Source: a bacterium
Lineage (GTDB): Bacteria; UBP6; UBA1177
Length of the DNA: 64,000 nucleotides
Reading direction: 5' to 3'
Assembly (NCBI GenBank): GCA_017961325.1
Contig: JAGCXM010000015.1
Span: 164,412-228,411 of the forward strand
Shown here piece after piece: positions 26,924 through 35,383 of the stretch. Position 1 is the stretch's first letter. The number at the start of each line of letters is the position of its first letter. A program made the position numbers and the translations under genes. The notes beneath the pieces were generated by a model. The model had not been told where the DNA came from. It made no database searches and was given only the letters and a program-made list of their open reading frames with translations.

Positions 26924-26951
26924 TGTTCTACCTCAATTGGCGAATGACCTC

Positions 26952-27857
26952 CTACCAGTAACATCCTTTTTCTACTCTTAAATGATCTTTCGGTGTTTCT
27001 TCAGCATCCGGTCTTACCCATGATTCATTGTAAAATTTTGAAATGATTGGATGTTTATCCCATCTTCTTCCTTTTATTCCGAACAGGATCTGAGTTGCTC
27101 CAGCCATGTGGATTGCCTGTTTTCCCATTTTTTTGACAAATGCCGCAAAAGGCAAACCATAAGCTCCGGCCCCGATAATTGCAACATCAAAGTCTATTTT
27201 GGCAATCTGTTCACAGGAATAATCGAAAACTTCAAACCAGTTTTTAAATTTTTCGTGTCCGAAAATGGTATTTTCAGATTTGAATAAAATCAAGTTGAAA
27301 TCTGGTAAAACATCTTTGTTTTCAAATAGTTTGGAATGTTTTGAATATTGTTTTTCAATCGTTTTTGCAAAAGGATGGACAACTAAAACTTTTTTACCGT
27401 TCAGAGCCTTACTCCACGGATCGTTAAAGTAATACGGTTCCAGTGAAATCAGCGGCATCAGGGTCGCATTCGGGCAGAATTCCGAAATTGCGCTACCTTC
27501 ATATTCTGAAGAATTCCAAACGCCCATAAAATCGGCCTTTTCAGCTGATTTCATGTAAATCTCAGAAAACTTTGCAAGCAGTTTTTTGTCGTCTGCCGGA
27601 AAAAAACCGGTGTTGGCAATGGAATGCCTGAGTTTAAACGGAATCCTTAAACCGTGAAAGCTGCGATAGGCATAACCTATCTCGTTCGCACCGAATCTTG
27701 TTGCCATAAACGGTAAATTTTCCTGAAGTTTTTGTTTTAAAAATCTGTTCCCTTCTTCTGCCGAAAGAACTTCGGACGGATAAACATTTTTTTTGCCCAT
27801 ACGACTGAGTTCGTAGGCAAAATTGAAAAATTTTTCCAGCAGCCTGCTATAAGACAT
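26952..27857 (-). CDS. Probable GT-D-type glycosyltransferase, uncharacterised
   Basis: 301 residues. I do not recognise a named enzyme. Two blocks recall the GT-D fold (DUF1792-like): 'ATRFGANEIGYAY' near residue 58 (cf. R-F-G-D-G-E) and, at the C-terminus, 'VAIIGAGAYGLPFAAFV' with 'AIHMAGATQILFGIKGRRWD'. Proteins of this look occur in capsule and O-antigen loci. The start ATG at 27857 has GGAG 8 bp upstream and overlaps the preceding gene by 11 bp; an earlier in-frame start would overlap it by 59 bp. Activity is unproven. Confidence 0.6.
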   Translation of the reverse strand: MSYSRLLEKFFNFAYELSRMGKKNVYPSEVLSAEEGNRFLKQKLQENLPFMATRFGANEIGYAYRSFHGLRIPFKLRHSIANTGFFPADDKKLLAKFSEIYMKSAEKADFMGVWNSSEYEGSAISEFCPNATLMPLISLEPYYFNDPWSKALNGKKVLVVHPFAKTIEKQYSKHSKLFENKDVLPDFNLILFKSENTIFGHEKFKNWFEVFDYSCEQIAKIDFDVAIIGAGAYGLPFAAFVKKMGKQAIHMAGATQILFGIKGRRWDKHPIISKFYNESWVRPDAEETPKDHLRVEKGCYW

Positions 27858-28755
27858 TTTTTGCAACTCCGAAAGCGAAAAAAACATCCCCCAATTTTTT
27901 CGCAAAAAACCACGGCCCTTTTATCCAATAAAACGGAAAAAGGAACAAAAACAAGAATGCATATACAAAAGGTGCCGCGATTTTTTTAAACTTTTTGGAT
28001 AGTGTAATATCGTTTCTTATTATTTTTCCGATTCCAGATCCGACATTGCAGGAACGTTTTAAACTTCCAATAAATTCAAGCTCTTTTAAACGCAGTTTGT
28101 GTTTGACTTCCATTTTCGGCTCGTAGTAAAAAACTTTCCCCGCTTTAAGCAGTCGGTATCCCATTTCGGAATCTTCACCCATCTGAAGTTTGCCGTTCAC
28201 GATTCCGAAATTTTCCGAAAATAAGCCGACTTCATCAAAAAGCGATTTTTTAAAACAAGAGTATCCGCAACCGAAACCGAAGTCAAATCCGGAAGATTGC
28301 ATTTGTTTTCGTTCACTTCCCAAGTCAAAATCGTAAAGTCTTGGATTGTAAAAAATAGGAACTTCGGCAGAATCAATCCACGATAATAGTCTTCCTCCGA
28401 CAACATCCGCATTGGTTTCGTTAAAACAGGCAAGAATCGATTGAATAAATTCTCTGTTTACGGTTTCATCATCATCAATATATGCCAGATATTTCCCTTT
28501 GGCCTCGGCTATTGCTCTGTTTCTTGCCTGACTGTGCCCCTGCCTTGTTTCAAAAACATATCGAAAATTATTGTATTTTTCGTAAAAGTCATCCGCAATT
28601 TTTTTTGTGTTGTCAGTTGAATTGTTGTCAATAATCAAAACTTCGAAAAGGTCTGAGCCGATATTTTGATTAGTCAAAGATTCAAGGCACTTCGGCAAAA
28701 CATCCGCTCGGTTGTAAGTGCATACTGCGACTGAGATTTCAGGTGTTTCTGCCAT
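27847..28755 (-). CDS. Family 2 glycosyltransferase
   Basis: 302 residues. GT2 hallmarks: 'ISVAVCTYNRADVLPKCL' at the N-terminus, 'VLIIDNNSTDNT' (~37-48) and 'YLAYIDDDETVN' (the DXD-type metal site, ~88-99). 'GFGCGYSCFKKSLFDEVG' and 'GEDSEMGYRLLKAG' carry the later ED motif. The hydrophobic C-terminal ~40 residues ('FVYAFLFLFLFPFYW') suggest one membrane anchor. It transfers a sugar from a nucleotide donor during polysaccharide assembly. SD is weak; the gene lies 6 bp after its upstream neighbour. Confidence 0.88.
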   Translation of the reverse strand: MAETPEISVAVCTYNRADVLPKCLESLTNQNIGSDLFEVLIIDNNSTDNTKKIADDFYEKYNNFRYVFETRQGHSQARNRAIAEAKGKYLAYIDDDETVNREFIQSILACFNETNADVVGGRLLSWIDSAEVPIFYNPRLYDFDLGSERKQMQSSGFDFGFGCGYSCFKKSLFDEVGLFSENFGIVNGKLQMGEDSEMGYRLLKAGKVFYYEPKMEVKHKLRLKELEFIGSLKRSCNVGSGIGKIIRNDITLSKKFKKIAAPFVYAFLFLFLFPFYWIKGPWFFAKKLGDVFFAFGVAKNVL

Positions 28756-28761
28756 TTTTCC

Positions 28762-29769
28762 TCAAAATCTGATCAGGGCCCGGACAAAAAGCCTGCAATT
28801 ATCTTTCAAAGAGATTTTTTTGCAAAATAGAGGAGAACTGAAAAAAATACTTAATACTTTCAATCCGTTATGTGTTGACTTTCGGCATGTTTCGAACCAA
28901 TATTCTTGAATAACCTCTGTAACGGCTGTTTTGTCAAAACGGTCATTTTCCAACAACAAATTTTTCAATAAACTTAATGATTTTTCGATATGATTGATAT
29001 CGTCAATGTCAATTCTGGAGCGGGTCACTATTTTTCTGAAATTTTTTATGTCCTTTTCATCTAAAGTTATCCCTAGTCTTTCAGCATGTTCTTTTATCAC
29101 TAGAGAGGACCGGTCTTCCATAACTTTTGTAGTGTGTGACAGGCTTTTGTAATTTTCACGGAATTTTAAAAGCGGTAAACCCAAATTTGCGACACCGCTT
29201 TTTTCTGCAATCCGGCAATATAAATCATAATCTTCAGCTACAGGAAATCTTGAATCGTATAATTTATCAGGCAAATCAGATCGCCGGATCATTACAACCG
29301 TAGAAAATGGGGAATGAAAAAACAAATCTACCTGTAATTTCTCAGGATCTGTTTCCATTGGCCAGATCTGTTGAGGATTACAAAATTTATCACATTTTAT
29401 TAGCCAGGCTCCAACCAATCCGATTGCAGGATGTGTTTCCAAAAAATTTATCTGTTTTTCAAATCGGTTTTTTATAGCTATGTCATCGCTATCTATCCAC
29501 GCAATGTATTTCCCTTTTGAAAGGTTTATGAGCTTGTTTCTCGACTCTACGACTCCGAGATTTTTTTCATTCTGATAAACTTTTATGCGAGAGTCTTTGC
29601 TTTCAAAATCTTTAGTAATTTTAAAGCTGTTGTCAGTCGAAGCGTCATCAAGGATCAAAAATTCAAAATCATTAAAAGTTTGGCTCAGAATGCTTTCTAT
29701 CGCTTCTGCGACAAAAAGCTCGGAATTGAAGACCGGCATCAAGACTGAAAGGAGGGGTTGATTATCCAT
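28762..29769 (-). CDS. Family 2 glycosyltransferase
   Basis: 335 residues. 'LLSVLMPVFNSELFVAEAI', 'FLILDDASTDNS' and 'YIAWIDSDDIA' (~90-100) give the GT2 fold and its DXD site; 'FPVAEDYDLYCRIAE' is the later ED motif. It shares its whole layout with the GT2 at 35376-36392, so the two are paralogues, but their tails differ. The start ATG at 29769 overlaps the upstream gene by 8 bp and has AGGAG 10 bp before it; a longer in-frame start runs 75 bp into the neighbour and is rejected. Confidence 0.88.
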   Translation of the reverse strand: MDNQPLLSVLMPVFNSELFVAEAIESILSQTFNDFEFLILDDASTDNSFKITKDFESKDSRIKVYQNEKNLGVVESRNKLINLSKGKYIAWIDSDDIAIKNRFEKQINFLETHPAIGLVGAWLIKCDKFCNPQQIWPMETDPEKLQVDLFFHSPFSTVVMIRRSDLPDKLYDSRFPVAEDYDLYCRIAEKSGVANLGLPLLKFRENYKSLSHTTKVMEDRSSLVIKEHAERLGITLDEKDIKNFRKIVTRSRIDIDDINHIEKSLSLLKNLLLENDRFDKTAVTEVIQEYWFETCRKSTHNGLKVLSIFFSSPLFCKKISLKDNCRLFVRALIRF

Positions 29770-30526
29770 AAATTTTGACTCCTGCTTTTCTGAGTCTGCG
29801 CCTGATAAGCTGATAGATCCAGGATTGGTATATAAAAGCCTCAAAAGAAGAATAAAAGCGCTTTTGAATTGTGGCTCTTTCTTCTTTCACGACATCTTCC
29901 GAAGTCGAACTGATCCCGGTAATATCGTAATATGCCGCAGTTATCGGCAGATATTCCTTTTTTAAGCTTTTGTTTGCCATAATTTTTAGTAGCATTTCGT
30001 AATCTGCCGCCAGTTTGAAATTCTCGTTGAATCCGCCGAATCGTTCAAATACGCTTTTCTTAAAAAAAGAAGCCTGGTGGCAAATGCAGTCCCGAAACAA
30101 AAAATATTTGTCGGCATGATCAAATTTTTTTATTGTTGCTTTTTGCAACTCGTTGTTTTTGCAAAGCAAAATGTCGGTATATAAAAAATCGGGGTCGTCT
30201 TTTTCAAATTCTTTCAATATCTCTGATACGGATTTTTCGTCAAAAAGTTTGTCTCCTGCATTTAAGAAATAGATTATATCCCCTGTTGCGAGCCTTATCC
30301 CTTTATTCATTGCGTTGTAGATTCCGGAATCAGGTTCGCTGATCCATTTTATGGGATATTTGTTGGCATATTGCTTAATGATTTCAACTGTTTTATCGGC
30401 TGAAGCCCCGTCAATGATCAGGTATTCGATATTTGTTGCAAAACAATTTTGAGTCACAACGCTGAGCACCGTTCGTTCTATTGCGTTTTCAGCGTTTTTA
30501 CAGACTGTAATTATTGAAACTTTCAT
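29762..30526 (-). CDS. Family 2 glycosyltransferase (WcaA/colanic-type)
   Basis: 254 residues. 'VSIITVCKNAENAIERTVLS', 'YLIIDGASADKTVEII', 'ISEPDSGIYNAMNKGI' and 'IIYFLNAGDKL' are the hallmarks of a well-known GT2 subgroup in O-antigen and colanic acid loci. 'HQASFFKKSVFERFGGF' and 'AADYEMLLKIM' follow as expected. Complete. Lies 13 bp downstream of the AAA-ATPase/nuclease gene that interrupts the locus, and overlaps the next glycosyltransferase by 8 bp. Confidence 0.88.
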   Translation of the reverse strand: MKVSIITVCKNAENAIERTVLSVVTQNCFATNIEYLIIDGASADKTVEIIKQYANKYPIKWISEPDSGIYNAMNKGIRLATGDIIYFLNAGDKLFDEKSVSEILKEFEKDDPDFLYTDILLCKNNELQKATIKKFDHADKYFLFRDCICHQASFFKKSVFERFGGFNENFKLAADYEMLLKIMANKSLKKEYLPITAAYYDITGISSTSEDVVKEERATIQKRFYSSFEAFIYQSWIYQLIRRRLRKAGVKIYG

Positions 30527-30539
30527 TTCAAAAGCCTTT

Positions 30540-32087
30540 TCACAATTCTTCCGTCAGGTATTCTGTAATTTTGCGTAGTTTTCTGTCCACCACAAGCGAA
30601 ACGGCGATTTTCCTGCGCGGGTCCGGCATGAATTCATCGGCATAACCCTGTGTTTTTATCTGGTTTATGCCTTCTTCCGAAGTGTGCGGCGCCATTTTAT
30701 ATTCAAAAATATAGATATAATTTTTCGTTTTGATGACGGCATCTGCTCTGCCGTGATACGACGAAAGTTCGCTCAAAACCATATATCCCAAAGTCCGCAG
30801 AAGAACATAAATCAGCGAAGAATAATAGTTTTCGTTTTCTTTCGGGATTATCTGGTAAGGAATCGAAGCCAGAAGCGAGTTCACTCCGGCAATAAAACCG
30901 TCAATATTACATATTTGAAGTGCCCTGAAAAGCTCTGCCTTCCTTCCGTCCAGATCCTGCTCTTTTGTATCGGCAAAATTATCAAGCAGATACCTCGTAA
31001 ACGACCTGCGGACTTCTTCGTTGGGATAGTTGAGAATGTACTGGCCGAATTCGTTTCTTCCTGAAATCGTGAGATAACCGGTCTGGAACATCAAAGCTTT
31101 CAAATTTATCCTGTTAACATCAAAATTATTAAGGGCTTCCTCGGAAATCATTGCATTGTCCAGTTCTTTGACATCGATCCCGTTTTCGCGGATAAAATCG
31201 ACCAGAAGTTTCGGAAGACCGCTTTCAAACCAGAAGTTCTTAAACTCTCTTTTAGCAAAAAAATTGAGCATTGAAAAAGGATTGTAAATGTGCGTTCTGC
31301 CGTCGAATTTGTATCCGTCATACCAGAATCCTATCTTTTCATCGAGCTCAGCGCGTGAGATTTCCAGTTCTCCGCACGCTGCATCTTTGTATTCGCTGAA
31401 ATATTTATCCAGATCTTCTTTCGTGAATCCACAGATTGCAGCAAAATTCCTGTCCATCGAAATATCGACCAGATTATTGAGTTCAGAAAAAATGGAAAGT
31501 TTGGAAAACCTTGAAATTCCAGTGATAAACACAAATCTCAGTGTATCACTGCAGGCCTTGATGACACCGTAAAAATTGCGCAGGATCATCCGGTTTTCTT
31601 CGGCATGTTCCGGTTCGTTGATATATTCTATTATCGGCTTGTCGTATTCATCTACTAAAATGACGACTTTTTCTCCCGTTTTTTCATAAAGTTTTTTGAT
31701 AAGTTCGGCAAATCTGTTTTTGTTGTCCTCGCATGTAAGCCCGACACCGTATCTTTCCGCGTTGTCATCAAGTATTTCGTTGATCGCCAGAGAAAGCGGA
31801 CGCCTGAAAAAACTGCGGCTTGTGAAATCGATTCTGATGACAGGAACAGGTTTCCAGTCGGTTTTATCTTCGATCCAGCAGCCTTTGAACAGCTCCTTTC
31901 TTCCTTCAAATAAGTATCTGAGTGTTGAAATCAGCAGCGATTTTCCGAATCTGCGCGGACGGGACAAAAAGAAACAATCGGCTGTCTGCAGCAAATCATA
32001 AATAATTTTTGTCTTGTCGGCATAAATGCCGTTACGTTCGATGATGTTCTCGAAATCCTGCTGACCGATAGGCAATCTTTTTAACAT
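30540..32087 (-). CDS. AAA-ATPase-like protein with PD-(D/E)XK nuclease domain
   Basis: 515 residues. The N-terminal part is the AAA-ATPase-like domain (DUF1703-associated): 'RPRRFGKSLLIST' is the Walker A (~40) and 'KVVILVDEYDKPI' the Walker B (~145). The C-terminus has a PD-(D/E)XK nuclease core: 'GRADAVIKTKNYIYIFEYK' (~455-475), with D ... E-x-K in place. The family is numerous in Bacteroidetes, spirochaetes and other anaerobes, often in many copies per genome. Its function is unknown; mobile or defence-like behaviour is suspected. It has no glycan role, so its presence here looks like an insertion. The ATG at 32087 has CGGAGG before it. Upstream is a 130-bp gap holding a near-perfect palindrome. 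Confidence 0.9.
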   Translation of the reverse strand: MLKRLPIGQQDFENIIERNGIYADKTKIIYDLLQTADCFFLSRPRRFGKSLLISTLRYLFEGRKELFKGCWIEDKTDWKPVPVIRIDFTSRSFFRRPLSLAINEILDDNAERYGVGLTCEDNKNRFAELIKKLYEKTGEKVVILVDEYDKPIIEYINEPEHAEENRMILRNFYGVIKACSDTLRFVFITGISRFSKLSIFSELNNLVDISMDRNFAAICGFTKEDLDKYFSEYKDAACGELEISRAELDEKIGFWYDGYKFDGRTHIYNPFSMLNFFAKREFKNFWFESGLPKLLVDFIRENGIDVKELDNAMISEEALNNFDVNRINLKALMFQTGYLTISGRNEFGQYILNYPNEEVRRSFTRYLLDNFADTKEQDLDGRKAELFRALQICNIDGFIAGVNSLLASIPYQIIPKENENYYSSLIYVLLRTLGYMVLSELSSYHGRADAVIKTKNYIYIFEYKMAPHTSEEGINQIKTQGYADEFMPDPRRKIAVSLVVDRKLRKITEYLTEEL

Positions 32088-32106
32088 TTGAAACCTCCGA
32101 AAGAAT

Positions 32107-32129
32107 GAGACGTCATAATATGGCGTCTC
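32107..32129. repeat. Near-perfect 23-bp palindrome
   Basis: GAGACGTCAT - AAT - ATGGCGTCTC: ten paired positions with only one wobble around a 3-base loop. It lies 20 bp upstream of the AAA-ATPase/nuclease gene. GAGACG...CGTCTC palindromes are a common dispersed intergenic repeat type; it could instead be an operator or hairpin in the leader of that gene. Confidence 0.55.
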
Positions 32130-32217
32130 TACCGCAAAAACCACAGTATTATACTCATTTTTTCAGGAAATGCGAGAAGGATTTTAATGAAATAGCGGGA
32201 TCGGGAGAGCTTTTTAA

Positions 32218-33432
32218 TTATTTCAAAAGCTCCTCATAAAGCTTCATATAATCTAGTGCCATTCGTTCGGAAGAAAATTTTTTGCTTGCGCTGATGGCAT
32301 TTTCTGCCATTTTTTCTCTCAATTCATCGTTATTCAGCAGTTTTTCCAAGGCTTCAACTAATTTTTCTCCGTTTTTGTATTCAACGACAAAACCTGATTC
32401 CTCGTTTTCTACGATTTCAGGAACTCCGCCTGTCTCGAATGTGACAACCGGAAGTCCGCAGGCAAGGGATTCTATTGCAGTCAACGGGCAGTTGTCAGCC
32501 AAAGTCGGAAATAGATAAATATCTGCCGCAGAATATAATTTAGCCATGATTTTAGGATCGTTGACATAGCCAAAATCAAGCCAGTTTTCTGATTTTTGCC
32601 CGTTTTCTCCGCCTATATTTAAAAATAGGATATCATTACGGTTTTTCAACTTTTCAAATGCTTTAAAAACAAATTCGCCGCCTTTGAAAGGGTTCTTTAC
32701 TCCTCCGTCTGCGGAAAAAAGGACTATTTTTTTGCTGTCTGGTAGTCCGAGTTTTTTTCTTGCTTCGGATTTATCGGTTTTTGTGAAATTTTCGAGGTCG
32801 ATTCCGTTGTAAATAAGCCGAATATCCTTATTTTTCAAAAAACTTTGTTCAACGCATTTTTTCAGCCAGAGTGAGGGAGTCACGATCGTGAAATCGGCAG
32901 AATTAAAGATCCTGTTTTTGTAATTCCAAAGAAATTTAGTTCGGTCTTTTTGAATTGACGGATAAATATCTAATCTTTCGCATTTTCCGCAACCGCTTTT
33001 CCATTTTTCACATTCAAAAGAGTGGGCACAGTGCCCTGTGATCGGGAACATGTCGTGAAATGTCCAGACAACAGGAGCGATTTTTGAAAGTTTCGGCAGA
33101 AGATTTGTTTGGAAATATCCTCCGTGAATATTGTGAAGATGAATAATATCAGGAGCGATTTCACGGGTCTTTTTCAAAATAAAGTGCGTTTCAAGCGGAA
33201 GAAAACGGTATAGAAAACCTTGCTCGGACATGATCCGGGAGAATTTCCTGTAACCGAAAAATGCAGGGAGAGTTCTTGTCTGAAATATTCTTTCAGCGTT
33301 TTTATCAGAAGATTCTTTAACAAGAAAAAATTGTTCAATATCTTCATTTTGTTTGACATTTTTTGCAAGGATCCGCATGAGCAGTGCTGCGCCGCCTTGA
33401 GAAAAAACTGAATTTATGTGGAGGATTTTCAA
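32218..33432 (-). CDS. Family 4 glycosyltransferase (GT-B fold)
   Basis: 404 residues. The N-terminal domain begins 'ILHINSVFSQGGAALLM' and holds 'HLHNIHGGYFQTNLLPKL' and 'VWTFHDMFPITGHCAHS'. This is the GT4 subgroup with a short cysteine cluster ('CEKWKSGCGKC'). The C-terminal domain has 'SADGGVKNPFKGG' and the donor-binding E-x7-E motif 'ESLACGLPVVTFETGGVPEI' (~325-344). Retaining enzyme using a nucleotide sugar. Overlaps the upstream gene by 4 bp (ATGA). Followed downstream by the 130-bp gap before the inserted ATPase gene. Confidence 0.9.
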   Translation of the reverse strand: MKILHINSVFSQGGAALLMRILAKNVKQNEDIEQFFLVKESSDKNAERIFQTRTLPAFFGYRKFSRIMSEQGFLYRFLPLETHFILKKTREIAPDIIHLHNIHGGYFQTNLLPKLSKIAPVVWTFHDMFPITGHCAHSFECEKWKSGCGKCERLDIYPSIQKDRTKFLWNYKNRIFNSADFTIVTPSLWLKKCVEQSFLKNKDIRLIYNGIDLENFTKTDKSEARKKLGLPDSKKIVLFSADGGVKNPFKGGEFVFKAFEKLKNRNDILFLNIGGENGQKSENWLDFGYVNDPKIMAKLYSAADIYLFPTLADNCPLTAIESLACGLPVVTFETGGVPEIVENEESGFVVEYKNGEKLVEALEKLLNNDELREKMAENAISASKKFSSERMALDYMKLYEELLK

Positions 33433-34349
33433 CTAAACAACCTCTTTAAAACTTTTCCGATAAAGCGTTTAAGTGAATATCTAGGCGGCGGATCAAAAAC
33501 TTTTCTGAAATTTTTAAGTATTGTATTGTCTGGTTCAATGGTTTCAATTCTGGGCTGAAAATTGTCATCCAAAATATTGTCAAGCTTTTCATCTGCTCCG
33601 GTATGAGTTCCACTGTTGTCCAAACCGACATTCGTTACGAGTGATTTTACTGGGCGGATATTGAATTTGTTTTGCTTGAACAGTGAATAATCGAATCTGA
33701 TTGCCCAGGAATCAATTTTTCCTTCCATTTGTGCTTTGAGCATTCCGCTCATGTCAGCACCGCCGCGGTTAAATGCTTTTTGGAGTTCAATATTTTCAGA
33801 AAACTCTTTAAAATCAGTAACTTCCCAGTCAACGCTGTTCCATCTGCCAATCCATGTTCCCCATCCCCATGAGCCGTGACGGTATGAAAGATAAATGTCT
33901 TTTTTGTAGTTTGTGGGAATCTTCATTGTTTTTGAAGGGAAGGTGTATCCGCTTACAGAAAAAATTCGCTCATCATTTTCAAAAAAATCCAAAGCTTCGT
34001 TCATAAATTTCAGAAAATATCTTGAAGTGACAAGATCATCTTCAACAACAATCGCCTTGCCGAATTTATTGATGATTTCTGTGACTCCGGCAATTACGGA
34101 ATTTGCTAAACCTTGGTTTGTTTCTTTTTCGCAGATTGTTATGGATTTAAAACCATTGATTTTGTGAATATATTCCCTGACTTGTCTGATTTTTTCTTTT
34201 TGTTCCTCTGTTGCGTTTGTTTTGGGTCCATCGGCAAAAATAAAGAGTTCGCTTTCAGTTGCCGAATCATTTTTTTGCAAAACTTCAACTGTTTGTCGAG
34301 TGTGCCAAGGACGATTGTAGACAAAAAGTATTATGGGGGCAAAAACCAT
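33429..34349 (-). CDS. GT-A-fold glycosyltransferase (HlpA-like)
   Basis: 306 residues. 'IILFVYNRPWHTRQTVEVL', 'LFIFADGPK', 'AIVVEDDLVTSRYFLKFMN' (metal site ~100) and 'YRHGSWGWGTWIGRWNSVDW' match the same family as the gene at 26000-26923. Here the DXD region is EDD. It presumably adds a different sugar or linkage from its homologue. Lies 8 bp downstream of the GT32 gene and overlaps the GT4 gene by 4 bp. Confidence 0.8.
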   Translation of the reverse strand: MVFAPIILFVYNRPWHTRQTVEVLQKNDSATESELFIFADGPKTNATEEQKEKIRQVREYIHKINGFKSITICEKETNQGLANSVIAGVTEIINKFGKAIVVEDDLVTSRYFLKFMNEALDFFENDERIFSVSGYTFPSKTMKIPTNYKKDIYLSYRHGSWGWGTWIGRWNSVDWEVTDFKEFSENIELQKAFNRGGADMSGMLKAQMEGKIDSWAIRFDYSLFKQNKFNIRPVKSLVTNVGLDNSGTHTGADEKLDNILDDNFQPRIETIEPDNTILKNFRKVFDPPPRYSLKRFIGKVLKRLFS

Positions 34350-34357
34350 TTAAACCT

Positions 34358-35383
34358 CTATAAGTGCAGTAAATTCCTGCAACAATGATAAATATATCTT
34401 AAGTTGGCTCTCGGAGTCTCAAATATTTTCCATCTTCTAAAAGTAGTGAAATACAAGTTCAAAGAAGTTATTTTATTTTTAATGCTGATATCCGATAGCT
34501 TGAAAACAAAAAAACGTAAGGTTTTGTATAAATTATCGTTGTCAAAATGTTGATTGCCTCCAGAAAAAATTTTGTTCATAATATTGGCTGCAATAAATAA
34601 ATCATGTTTTGTTGTAATGTTAAAATCATTATACAAAATTTCTGTATATAAAATTTTTTCTTCTTCGGGAGTTAATGTAATGCCCCAACTATCAAGTTTA
34701 TCCTTTCTTATAGAACCTGTTCCACTATTTACCCAAGAGGCATCAAAATGATGTATCGAATAGGTGTTTTCAGTTAAATTTATTTTACCTGAAAAATATT
34801 CTTTAGGAGCAAAATATTCTGCAGGGAAAATTGTTAACCCATCGATCTCTTGAAAAGAATTGTCCAAAACCAAGCCTTTTTGTAAAAGATAGCGTGTTTG
34901 ATATGCAGGTCCTGCTAATTTATTGAGAGTTCCGTCTTCATTTACGAAACTAAGTTGTTCGTAATAATCACGAAGTTCTTTAATTATAGGTAATTTTGGA
35001 ATAGCTCCAAAACCCAGTCCCGGAGCGCATGCGTTTTTATCGGTTGATGTATGTCCGTGTTCAATACCCATAAACCCTTTCAGATTCAGCAAATCATCCA
35101 AAGGTTTTACCAATTCAACATCTGTATCGAGATATATTCCTCCATGTTCATATATTATATCTAGCCTTGCATAATCTGGAGCAAAAGCCCATTGTTTATT
35201 TTCAAAAGCCTCCTTCATATAGCGATTTTTTGTAAAGTCGTAGTTCGATTCGTTCCACTCTATTATTTCGTAATCCGGACAGAACTTTTTCCAGCTTTCC
35301 ATGATTTTTTTATTATGTTCAGGAATGGGTTTGCCGCCGATCCAGCAATAATGGATTTTTTTTGGAATTTTTTGCTCAGACAT
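34358..35383 (-). CDS. Family 32 glycosyltransferase (DXD sugar transferase)
   Basis: 341 residues. 'IPKKIHYCWIGGKPIPEHN' opens the protein; the DXD site is in 'HGGIYLDTDVELVKPLDDL' (~80-98), preceded by 'AFAPDYARLDIIYE'. This is the Gly_transf_sug / OCH1-like family (GT32), found in capsule and mannosyl/galactosyl transfer. The last ~40 residues ('KITSLNLYFTTFRRWKI' then 'TPRANLRYIYHC') are not part of the family and are almost the same as the tail of the next gene upstream, a GT2. That shared tail is basic and amphipathic. Confidence 0.87.
   Translation of the reverse strand: MSEQKIPKKIHYCWIGGKPIPEHNKKIMESWKKFCPDYEIIEWNESNYDFTKNRYMKEAFENKQWAFAPDYARLDIIYEHGGIYLDTDVELVKPLDDLLNLKGFMGIEHGHTSTDKNACAPGLGFGAIPKLPIIKELRDYYEQLSFVNEDGTLNKLAGPAYQTRYLLQKGLVLDNSFQEIDGLTIFPAEYFAPKEYFSGKINLTENTYSIHHFDASWVNSGTGSIRKDKLDSWGITLTPEEEKILYTEILYNDFNITTKHDLFIAANIMNKIFSGGNQHFDNDNLYKTLRFFVFKLSDISIKNKITSLNLYFTTFRRWKIFETPRANLRYIYHCCRNLLHL
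34380..34441. repeat. Duplicated C-terminal coding segment, copy A
   Basis: Codes (minus strand) for the tail of the GT32 protein. Compared with copy B at 35398-35459 it differs at only about 7 of 62 bases, while the rest of the two genes is unrelated. It is read in the same frame in both genes. Confidence 0.75.
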
